This document shows, one piece after another, positions 6,810 to 13,142 of a stretch of DNA of 13,142 nt. Made by a program: the position numbers and the translations under genes. The notes below the pieces were generated by a model. It was not told where the DNA came from, ran no database searches, and worked only from the letters and a program-made list of their open reading frames with translations. The stretch spans positions 1 through 13,142 of the forward strand of contig DATDRM010000186.1 in NCBI GenBank assembly GCA_035291705.1. Direction: 5' to 3'. Source of the stretch: DATDRM01 sp035291705 (GTDB lineage: Bacteria; Chloroflexota; Anaerolineae; Anaerolineales; UBA4823). Each line of letters begins with the position of its first letter. Position 1 is the stretch's first letter.

Positions 6810-8000
6810 ATGAAAAAAGCGACCCATCAGCAAACGAAGCAACATAATCGCAATCTGGTGCTGAAGACCATCTTCGAGCACGCAAGTATCAGCCGGGCTC
6901 AGATCGCCCGTATCACCAGCCTGACACGCACCACAGTTTCCGAGATCGTGGCCGATTTGATCGCCGAGGGTTTGGTCAACGAGATCGGAGTTGGATCCTC
7001 GATCGGTGGTAAATCCCCCATCCTCTTAAGTCTTGTCGAGAACGCCAGATTCCTGATCGGCCTTGACCTGGCACAGTACCAATTTTTTGGCGCGGTCATC
7101 AACCTGCGGGGAGAGATCAAGGAAACGGTTAATCTGCCGGTTAACAATCGCAATGGGGATGAGGCATTGGCACTGGTTTATAAGATTATAGACCAGCTCA
7201 TGCAGGATGAGTATCAACCCGTTGTGGGCATTGGAGTAGGCACGCCAGGGTTGGTTAACACCAGGGACGGCGTTGTAATTAATGCCGTCAACCTGGATTG
7301 GCGGGACTTACCCCTGGCTAATCTGTTGCAAATTCGCTATGAACTGCCCGTATACGTCCTGAACGATAGCCAGGCGGCGGCAATGGGGGAATATACCTAT
7401 GGAGAAGGTAACAAAGTAGAGAACAATTTGATAGTTGTCCATGTCGGGCATGGGATCGGTGCCGGTATTGTAATTAATGGCCAGCTCTTCCAAGGGGATG
7501 GCGGTGGAGCTGGGGAAATCGGTCATGTTGTTGTGGCAAGGGATAGTCTCCTTCCCTGCCGTTGCGGCAACCGGGGCTGCCTCGAGACCCTGGCAAGCGC
7601 CCAGGCTGTAGTGAAACGCGCCCAGGATCTGGCCCGACAATCAGCTGATTCCGTCCTGGCCTGCGCCCCCGAGGATATTAATATCACAAACCTGGAGCAA
7701 GCTTTTATTGCCGGCGATCCCCTGGCCCGTCGAGTGGTTCTGGAGGCAGGTCAATACCTGGGTATGGCCATTTCAAGCCTGATCGGCGCCCTCAATATTC
7801 AAAAGATCATCCTATCAGGGATTATGACCCGCTTCGGCACAGCATGGCTGGATGCGATTCGGGAGACGATGGCGCAAACCTCGCTTTCCAGGATGGCGCA
7901 AGAAACGCAAGTTGATATCGGGCAATTAGGTGGTAATCGGATTGTTCTGGGGGCTTCCGCTTTGTTGTTAGGTGACTATTCGTTACTATTTAACAAGTGA
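6810..8000 (+). CDS. ROK-family transcriptional regulator (NagC/XylR type)
   Basis: The 396-residue protein has an N-terminal winged helix-turn-helix at about 12-65 (NRNLVLKTIFEHASISRAQI) followed by a ROK domain. The first nucleotide loop, where sugar kinases have DIGGTK, is degenerate here (LDLAQYQFF, 85-93), which suits a sensor rather than a kinase. Asn185-Asp186, GHGIGAGI at 213-220 and AGEIGHV at 234-240 are present. The zinc motif is complete, with H239 and PCRCGNRGCLE (C250, C252, C257). It probably represses the downstream sugar locus and its own promoter until a sugar ligand binds. The ATG has no purine-rich ribosome-binding site, because the leader just before it is a pyrimidine run, and no other in-frame start is near. 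Confidence 0.93.
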   Translation: MKKATHQQTKQHNRNLVLKTIFEHASISRAQIARITSLTRTTVSEIVADLIAEGLVNEIGVGSSIGGKSPILLSLVENARFLIGLDLAQYQFFGAVINLRGEIKETVNLPVNNRNGDEALALVYKIIDQLMQDEYQPVVGIGVGTPGLVNTRDGVVINAVNLDWRDLPLANLLQIRYELPVYVLNDSQAAAMGEYTYGEGNKVENNLIVVHVGHGIGAGIVINGQLFQGDGGGAGEIGHVVVARDSLLPCRCGNRGCLETLASAQAVVKRAQDLARQSADSVLACAPEDINITNLEQAFIAGDPLARRVVLEAGQYLGMAISSLIGALNIQKIILSGIMTRFGTAWLDAIRETMAQTSLSRMAQETQVDIGQLGGNRIVLGASALLLGDYSLLFNK

Positions 8001-8057
8001 TCGCCAAGGTAACCCGAGCACCTCGATTGTAGATCTTACCTCAGATATGAGTTCTAG

Positions 8058-9455
8058 ATGGAAAGCCTCAAACTAGTCAAGCCTCAATTCATCCCTGCCC
8101 TGGACGATAGATTCCGCCCGGCTGTTCTGGCGAACAGGGAATTTAAAAAGGAAGTTGCCAGGGTGGGTGTGCCTCTAGTGATCGGCCTGGAGCGAAACGA
8201 TGGGGAACTGTCGCGATTTGAGACCATTATATTCCCCGAAGGCCATCTGCGCGCCGAAGCGAACTTCCGCTATGTAGAACGATTGGTTAAATTCCTGTTG
8301 TGGCAGCGCGGTGGGTACAAAGTTTACATCGGTGGGCCGCGCAGCATCGGAAATTATATACTCAAGTGCTATGCCCCCAATGGGGAGCGAAAATTTGATT
8401 ATCACTTCATGGGAGAACAGGTCTACGAACGAACCTTCACCGTGATAGCGTGTGACGCTTCCGAAGTGCCGCCAGCCAGAGAAACTGGCCGGCGGCTGGG
8501 ACGTTACCTGGATGGCTGCCGCATTGGCTTCGACCTGGGGGCCTCCGACCGCAAGGTGAGCGCTGTGATTGACGGGCAGGTGGTCTACAGCGATGAAATG
8601 ATTTGGGAGCCACGTAAGCATTCTGATCCAGACTACCACTATGGCGAGATCATTACTGCCCTCAAGACAGCGGCTTTGAAAATGCCCCGTGTGGATGCGA
8701 TCGGTGGCAGCTCAGCGGGCATTTACATTGACAATCGCCCCATGGTGGCTTCGCTCTTCCGCGGCATCCCGGCAGAGCGATTCCCCGAGATAAAAAACAT
8801 CTTCCTCCGCATTAGCGACGAGATGGATGTGCCCCTGGAAGTGATCAACGACGGAGATGTCACCGCCCTTGCAGGTTCGATGTCTCTCGAAGATAACGGA
8901 GTCCTGGGGATAGCGATGGGGTCAAGCGAAGCAGCCGGTTACGTGGATCTGAACGGGCAGATCAAGGGCTGGCTGAATGAACTGGCATTCGCGCCAGTTG
9001 ATTACCAGCCGTACGCGCCCGTTGATGAATGGTCAGGCGACATCGGCTGTGGATCGCAGTATTTTTCCCAACAGTGTGTGTTCCGTCTGGCACCCAAAGC
9101 CGGTATCCTGATTCCAGCTGATCTGACCGACGCCGACAAGCTGAAATTTGTGCAGGAAAAGCTTGAAGCCGGGCACACGGGTGCAGTCAAAATCTGGGAA
9201 GGCATGGGGGTCTATCTGGGTTATGGCTTGGCGCATTATGCCGATTTTTATCAAATCAAACATGTGTTGATCTTAGGTCGATGTACCTCAGGAAAAGGTG
9301 GTCATTTGGTTCTCGACGGAGCGAAAGCTGTCCTTCAAGCTGAGTTCCCTGAGCTGGCGGCTTCTATCCAGATCCAATTACCAGATGAGAAAAGCCGTAG
9401 GGTTGGGCAAGCGATCGCCGCTGCCAGCCTGCCTGCCACCCAGGCGAAGCAATAG
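8058..9455 (+). CDS. ROK-like ASKHA-fold protein, putative sugar kinase, with N-terminal extension
   Basis: The 465-residue protein has a ROK/actin-like core from about 155. It contains GFDLGASDRKVSAVIDG at 157-173 (phosphate-1-like), VINDGDVTALAG at 262-273 (D265 or D267 at the catalytic position) and GIAMGSSEAAGYVDLNG at 284-300 (phosphate-2-like). The usual zinc motif CxCGxxGC is absent. Its place is taken by WSGDIGCGSQYFSQQC with C331 and C340, and GEIGH is replaced by NELAFAP. About 150 residues before the core match no domain I recognise. It may phosphorylate a sugar or be a non-classical sensor. It starts 57 nt after the regulator with a weak ribosome-binding site and is coupled to the deacetylase gene after it. 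Confidence 0.75.
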   Translation: MESLKLVKPQFIPALDDRFRPAVLANREFKKEVARVGVPLVIGLERNDGELSRFETIIFPEGHLRAEANFRYVERLVKFLLWQRGGYKVYIGGPRSIGNYILKCYAPNGERKFDYHFMGEQVYERTFTVIACDASEVPPARETGRRLGRYLDGCRIGFDLGASDRKVSAVIDGQVVYSDEMIWEPRKHSDPDYHYGEIITALKTAALKMPRVDAIGGSSAGIYIDNRPMVASLFRGIPAERFPEIKNIFLRISDEMDVPLEVINDGDVTALAGSMSLEDNGVLGIAMGSSEAAGYVDLNGQIKGWLNELAFAPVDYQPYAPVDEWSGDIGCGSQYFSQQCVFRLAPKAGILIPADLTDADKLKFVQEKLEAGHTGAVKIWEGMGVYLGYGLAHYADFYQIKHVLILGRCTSGKGGHLVLDGAKAVLQAEFPELAASIQIQLPDEKSRRVGQAIAAASLPATQAKQ

Positions 9456-9459
9456 GAGA
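9453..9459 (+). promoter_or_regulatory. ribosome-binding site overlapping the ROK-like gene's stop
   Basis: TAGGAGA contains the stop codon TAG (9453-9455) of the ROK-like gene and the ribosome-binding site AGGAGA, 5 nt before the ATG at 9465. Ribosomes ending the first gene would be placed to start the deacetylase, implying coupled, balanced synthesis. Confidence 0.75.
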
Positions 9460-9464
9460 TACTT

Positions 9465-10313
9465 ATGCGATTTCATCTGGAATCTGCCGAAGTATTTATT
9501 CCTGATGGTCTGCCAGTCGAACAGGCCCTGGCTCGCACGAGCTACATGGCGATCGGCGCCCACCAGGATGACCTCGAGATCATGGCGGCCGCACCCATCC
9601 TGCAATGTTTCCAGCAAATCGATAAATGGTTCACGGGCATTGTGGTAACCGACGGGCGTGGATCCCCGCGCAAAGGTCTGTATGAGCATTACAGCGATGA
9701 AGAAATGCGTCAGGTGCGATTTAAAGAGCAGAAGAAAGCCGCCATAATTGGCGAATATGCCGCTCAGGTGATGTTGGATTACCCCAGCAAAGTGGTCAAA
9801 GACGGAACCGACCAGCACCCAGTCGAGGATATTACCATGCTCTTGCAGGTTGCCCACCCCCAGTTCGTTTACACGCACAATCTCGCCGACAAGCACGATA
9901 CGCATGTAGGGGTGGCACTCAAAGTAATCGCCGCTATCCGCAGCCTGCCAAAAGCCGAGCGCCCGCAGAAGCTCTATGGCTGCGAAGTCTGGCGCGACCT
10001 GGATTGGATGGTCGATAACGACAAAGTCCCCTTCGACCTCTCCGAACACGAGAGTTTGCAGGCCGCCATGCTCGGCGTTTTCGATTCGCAGATCACCGGT
10101 GGAAAGCGCTATGACCTGGCCAGCATGGGGCGCCGGCGCGCCAATGCTACATATTTCGAGTCGCACGGGATCGACATCAGCCTGGGGATGTCGTATGCCA
10201 TGGAACTGACCCCGCTGATTTTAGACCCGGATAAAGAGATCATACCGTTTGTGCAAGAGTGCATCCAACGCTTTTCACAAGAAGTTACCGACCGCATGAG
10301 ACGGACTGGATAA
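9465..10313 (+). CDS. PIG-L/LmbE-family deacetylase
   Basis: The 282-residue cytoplasmic-type protein has no signal peptide. The metal/catalytic motif GAHQDDLE at 31-38 (H33, D35, D36) is a variant of the family's AHPDDE with Gln for Pro and an inserted Leu before Glu. The second metal motif is HDTH at 144-147. R85 and E88 fit the family's RxxE segment. Members are zinc enzymes removing acetyl from N-acetylglucosaminyl groups, such as GlcNAc-PI, GlcNAc-malate, mycothiol precursors and diacetylchitobiose. Beside a ROK regulator, a ROK-like protein and a sugar importer, a role in deacetylating an imported N-acetyl sugar is likely. All metal ligands appear to be kept, so it should be active. The exact substrate is not deducible. 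Confidence 0.87.
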   Translation: MRFHLESAEVFIPDGLPVEQALARTSYMAIGAHQDDLEIMAAAPILQCFQQIDKWFTGIVVTDGRGSPRKGLYEHYSDEEMRQVRFKEQKKAAIIGEYAAQVMLDYPSKVVKDGTDQHPVEDITMLLQVAHPQFVYTHNLADKHDTHVGVALKVIAAIRSLPKAERPQKLYGCEVWRDLDWMVDNDKVPFDLSEHESLQAAMLGVFDSQITGGKRYDLASMGRRRANATYFESHGIDISLGMSYAMELTPLILDPDKEIIPFVQECIQRFSQEVTDRMRRTG

Positions 10314-10469
10314 CCTCCCAAAAGAAGTGGCAAAGGATAAGGTTTATAAGACTGCCCTCCGTCATAATGGAAAAGAGAAAGGAGATGAGAAGAAGATCAT
10401 ATACCTATCTATACTTCCTGAGTATCTTAATTCATTCACCTGTGTCTATCCATATAGGAGAAGAAAAAC
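10314..10469 (+). promoter_or_regulatory. leader before the solute-binding protein gene, possible internal promoter
   Basis: This 156-nt AT-rich gap holds CATAAT at 10364-10369 as a possible -10 box but no good -35, then a purine-rich run, and AGGAG at 10456-10460 as the ribosome-binding site nine nt before the ATG. No copy of the 6758-6786 palindrome is present. Separate transcription of the transport genes is possible but weakly supported. Confidence 0.3.
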
Positions 10470-11870
10470 ATGCGTACCAGATTATTTGCTCTGCTCATTA
10501 TGGTGAGCATTCTACTCAGCGGCTGCGCACAACCTACAACCCAGGTTCCTGCCGAGCCAGTTAAGGAGACGGTGGTAGTCACCGTCGAAGTTCCTGGCGA
10601 AGTCCAGGTTACCACAGTCGTCGAGGAAGTCCTTGTCACGCCAACCCCGGGTCCCAACCCCGAGGCCGTGATCGAAGGCGTCGAGCAAAATGCCGAGATC
10701 ACTTTCTGGACCTTCTGGCTCTCGCCGACGTTCAACGATTATATCAAGAGTACCATCGCCCGCTTCCAGGAAGCATATCCCGGCGTTACAGTCAACTGGG
10801 AAGATCACCAGGCCACTTTCCAGGATGACTTGCGCAACGCGTTCGCTGCCGGAAACGCGCCCGATGTCATCAACCTGTCGATTTCTGAAGGATGGGTCAG
10901 CGACTATGCTACTCAGGGCTTGCTGCTCCCCCTGGATGACGTTGTGCCCCAGAGCGCGATCGACATGTACTTCCCTAACTTGTGGGATCAGCAGCTGGTT
11001 GACGGAACGCACTATCAATTCCCTTGGTATCAGGGCATCCAGGTTAACCTCGTCAACAGGCAGATCTACGACCAGACCGGCTTGACGATCGAGGATTTCC
11101 CAAAGACCGTGGATGGTCTCCCCGCTCTATGCAAGACTATCAAGGAAGTAACGGGCACTCTGTGTGACATCCGCTTGACCGTGAACGACCTCCTTGCGCA
11201 AATGACGTACGAAGGCGGGGTCCAGGTGATCAACGCTGATGGCACGGCTTTCACCTTCGACTCCCCGGAAGCCGTCGCTTGGCTGCAGTTGTACGTAAAC
11301 ATGGTTAAGGATGGAACCGTAGACAAGACGGTGCTGGTGACTGATCAGGATCGCGTGGGGCTTGATCTATTCACAACAGGCCAGGCGGCTTTCTATAATA
11401 CAGGCCCGAACCTCATCCGCGAGGTGCGCGCTAACAACCCCGGCCTGTACGGTTATCTCGCCGTCGTGCCCGCGCCTGTGGGCAAGTCCGGTGTCGTTGG
11501 AAAAGGCCTGATGGCCATCTCGGTCAAAGCGGACACCGCGTTCCCCAATGCGTCGATTGCTCTTTCACAATTCTTCACCAATCCACGCAGCATGCTCGAG
11601 TTTTCCAAGATCGTGGCTATCTATCCTTCAACGCCGGCTTCCTATGATGATCCGTTCTTCTCAGCCGCGCCGGTGGCCATTGAGGATAGCGCCAAACCCT
11701 ACGCCAAGGATGCTGTCTCCAAGCTGGCTGACATCGTACCGACCGTTCCACACAAAGCCGATGTCAACGAAATTGTCCTCCAGGCGATTCAACAAGCGCT
11801 TTTCAACAATGTCGATCCTCAACAAGCCCTGTCTGACGCAGTCGCCTCAGCAAATGCCTTGCTTCCGTAA
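10470..11870 (+). CDS. sugar ABC transporter solute-binding lipoprotein
   Basis: The 466-residue precursor has a short positive N-terminus, a hydrophobic stretch and the lipobox LLSGC with lipidated C19. Residues 20-65 are a Val/Thr/Glu-rich tether ending VTPTPGP, a style common in Chloroflexota lipoproteins. The binding domain begins near residue 75 (AEITFWTFW) and continues with RFQEAYPGVTVNWE and AGNAPDVINLS, the layout of family-1 (MalE/UgpB-like) carbohydrate receptors. It would sit on the outer face of the membrane and pass an oligosaccharide or glycoside to the permeases encoded just downstream. The start is set by the AGGAG ribosome-binding site and the signal peptide. The neighbouring deacetylase suggests an N-acetylated ligand, which is inference only. 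Confidence 0.92.
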   Translation: MRTRLFALLIMVSILLSGCAQPTTQVPAEPVKETVVVTVEVPGEVQVTTVVEEVLVTPTPGPNPEAVIEGVEQNAEITFWTFWLSPTFNDYIKSTIARFQEAYPGVTVNWEDHQATFQDDLRNAFAAGNAPDVINLSISEGWVSDYATQGLLLPLDDVVPQSAIDMYFPNLWDQQLVDGTHYQFPWYQGIQVNLVNRQIYDQTGLTIEDFPKTVDGLPALCKTIKEVTGTLCDIRLTVNDLLAQMTYEGGVQVINADGTAFTFDSPEAVAWLQLYVNMVKDGTVDKTVLVTDQDRVGLDLFTTGQAAFYNTGPNLIREVRANNPGLYGYLAVVPAPVGKSGVVGKGLMAISVKADTAFPNASIALSQFFTNPRSMLEFSKIVAIYPSTPASYDDPFFSAAPVAIEDSAKPYAKDAVSKLADIVPTVPHKADVNEIVLQAIQQALFNNVDPQQALSDAVASANALLP

Positions 11871-11889
11871 GTTAGCACTATCTAAACCT

Positions 11890-11920
11890 CCAGCCCTCCC
11901 CCGAAACGGGAGAGGGCTGG
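11890..11920 (+). terminator. intercistronic hairpin between binding-protein and permease genes
   Basis: CCAGCCCTC pairs with GAGGGCTGG, one C/A mismatch follows, then CCCG pairs with CGGG around an AAA loop: 13 pairs in 31 nt, very GC-rich. No T run follows, so it is probably not a full terminator. It more likely protects the 3' end of the lipoprotein message or attenuates transcription, as between malE and malF, allowing more binding protein than permease. Confidence 0.7.
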
Positions 11921-11938
11921 TTCAGGCAAAGGCCTCTC

Positions 11939-12814
11939 ATGACCAAGAAATTATCTTTAACACCATACCTTTTTCTAATACCCGCCCTGCTCGTGATTGC
12001 GGTCTTTGTTCTGTACCCCATTGTCGCAGTTGTCTACTACAGCTTTACCGATTACAGCATCTCCACGCCACCGGAATGGGTCGGCCTGAAAAACTATCAA
12101 CAGTTAATGAAAGACCCGATCTTTTGGCAGGCGTTGAGCCATTCACTGATTTATTTAATCGTGACGCCGACGCTGATCTTCCTTTCCATCCTTCTCGCCA
12201 TCGTCGTTAATCGTAAACTGCCCGGCATCCACGCCTTTCGCGCGCTTTTTTTTATCCCCGCCATCAGCGGCAGCATTGCCGTTGGTATTGCCTGGCGTTT
12301 GATGTTGGACACCAATGGAATCATTAACGGAACTCTCCTCTCGTTGGGTATTCTTAAAGAGCCCATCCAATGGCTGGCTGAGCCGGCTTACACGTTGCCG
12401 ATTGCAATGATGCTGACCACCTGGCTGGGTGTTGGTTATTACATGATGGTCTTTCTCGCCGGGCTGCAGAACATTCCGGAAGAGCTATACGATGCCGCCC
12501 TGATTGATGGCTGTAACGTCTGGCAGAAGCATCGCCATGTCAGCATACCTGGCCTGCGTCCGCAGATCACCTTCGTCGCTGTCATCTCGAGTCTGGCCGC
12601 ATTGCAGGTGTTCAACGAAATTTTTACTCTCACCGGCGGCCTCGGGGGCATTCTGAACAGCGGCGTGACAATCGTGTTTTACCTCTGGCGGCAGGCGTTC
12701 AGGTTGAACCATGCAGGATTTGCCTCGGCAATTGCGATGGTGCTGTTAGTCATTACGCTGGCTTTTTCAATCATGAATATTCGTATTCTTGAACGCGGTA
12801 CGGAAGCGGACTGA
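11939..12814 (+). CDS. sugar ABC transporter permease, MalF/UgpA type
   Basis: The 291-residue inner-membrane protein has six apparent helices, the first at about 9-35 (LFLIPALLVIAVFVLYPIVA). The cytoplasmic EAA loop that contacts the ATPase is at 181-191 (EELYDAALIDG), followed by HVSIPGLRP, typical of CUT1 sugar permeases. Length is normal for the UgpA/LacF group, which lacks MalF's large periplasmic insert. AAAGG at 11928-11932 is six nt before the ATG. It is 68 nt after the lipoprotein gene, with the hairpin between, and overlaps the next gene by one base (TGATG). It forms the transmembrane pore with that partner. The ATPase is not in view and may be a shared MsiK-type protein encoded elsewhere. 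Confidence 0.93.
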   Translation: MTKKLSLTPYLFLIPALLVIAVFVLYPIVAVVYYSFTDYSISTPPEWVGLKNYQQLMKDPIFWQALSHSLIYLIVTPTLIFLSILLAIVVNRKLPGIHAFRALFFIPAISGSIAVGIAWRLMLDTNGIINGTLLSLGILKEPIQWLAEPAYTLPIAMMLTTWLGVGYYMMVFLAGLQNIPEELYDAALIDGCNVWQKHRHVSIPGLRPQITFVAVISSLAALQVFNEIFTLTGGLGGILNSGVTIVFYLWRQAFRLNHAGFASAIAMVLLVITLAFSIMNIRILERGTEAD

Positions 12815-13142
12815 TGCAACAAACGCAAACCAGAAGTGTCTACAACGCCGCCGTATTCCGACAAGTGATCGAGAAGATTTTGTTATACGTTGTGCTCTGC
12901 CTCGTAGCTGTGGTGACCATCTTCCCTTTTGTATGGGTTTTTTTTACTTCCCTCAAAGGACCGAATGATCCGATCGTTTCTGTGCCGCCCCAGCTCATTC
13001 CACAAGATCCAACCCTGGCTAATTATGTGAGAGTCTGGAACCAACTGCCAGTCTGGCGCTTTTATTTAAATAGTGTCATCGTTACGTTAAGCGTTGTGGT
13101 CTTGAACACGCTGTTCACAGCGCTCGCGGCGTATCCTTTGGC
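12814..13142 (+). CDS. sugar ABC transporter permease, MalG/UgpE type (partial, runs off the window)
   Basis: The first 109 codons are present and open to the edge. The start ATG shares its A with the stop TGA of the previous gene, a standard coupling. Residues 22-47 form the first membrane helix, ending FPFVWVFFTSLKGP, and PTLANYVRVW at 66-75 followed by FYLNSVIVT is the typical N-terminal pattern of MalG-type CUT1 permeases. The EAA loop would lie beyond the window. It is the pore partner of the MalF-type protein. Confidence 0.92.
   Translation, partial: MQQTQTRSVYNAAVFRQVIEKILLYVVLCLVAVVTIFPFVWVFFTSLKGPNDPIVSVPPQLIPQDPTLANYVRVWNQLPVWRFYLNSVIVTLSVVVLNTLFTALAAYPL

Noticed and set aside
8041..8060. 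AGTTC at 8050-8054 as a second ROK half-site
   Set aside because: Only the five-base core matches. There is no opposing GAACT and no outer ACTTTGT/ACAAAGT arms.
9378..10166. 262-codon open frame on the minus strand opposite the PIG-L gene
   Set aside because: It is a shadow of the GC-biased codons of a well-supported gene, with no recognisable domain and no matching regulatory context.
10368..10564. Small open frame starting in the leader of the binding-protein gene
   Set aside because: It overlaps the signal-peptide region of the binding protein out of frame, has a poorly placed ribosome-binding site and no recognisable features.

Overview
The window looks like chromosomal DNA of a free-living bacterium, most likely Chloroflexota (Anaerolineae-type). 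This is an inference. It rests on the solute-binding lipoprotein, whose lipobox is followed by a Val/Thr/Glu-rich linker ending in TPTPGP, a style common in that group, on the sugar ABC genes beside ROK proteins, and on the mostly GC-rich coding sequence. There are 13 protein genes, the last cut by the window edge. I see no rRNA, tRNA, CRISPR array or insertion sequence.

Region 1 (48-4182, plus strand): a stand-alone CheY-like receiver protein is followed after 3 nt by an integral-membrane acyltransferase-3 gene, then by two more genes of the same superfamily. The first two acyltransferases are clear tandem paralogues and the third is more distant. A perfect 9-bp hairpin at 4207-4231 closes the block and probably serves both strands. 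The acceptor of the acyl transfer cannot be read from the sequence.

Region 2 (6639 down to 4238, minus strand): a compact three-gene unit encodes a RimJ/RimL-like GNAT acetyltransferase, an APH(2'')-like aminoglycoside phosphotransferase-family kinase, and a 331-aa protein with two GNAT domains. The kinase gene is visibly richer in A+T than its surroundings, which suggests acquisition. A well-formed promoter (6689-6717) drives the unit and moves the first gene's start to the ATG at 6639.

Region 3 (6727-13142, plus strand): a carbohydrate locus. A ROK repressor gene has a near-consensus sigma70 promoter and a 29-bp palindrome over the predicted transcription start. This is the clearest regulatory signal in the window and probably the ROK operator. 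It is followed by an unusual ROK/ASKHA-fold protein with a long N-terminal extension, a PIG-L/LmbE-type deacetylase whose ribosome-binding site overlaps the preceding stop codon, a sugar-binding lipoprotein, an intercistronic hairpin, and two MalF/MalG-type permeases (the second truncated). The simplest model is ROK-controlled uptake of an N-acetylated or aminosugar-containing glycoside, followed by cytoplasmic deacetylation and possibly phosphorylation. No ABC ATPase is in view.

No wholly new system is demonstrated. The best leads are the ROK operator with divergent promoters, the atypical ROK/PIG-L pair, the resistance-like GNAT/APH/GNAT unit, and the receiver-acyltransferase array.
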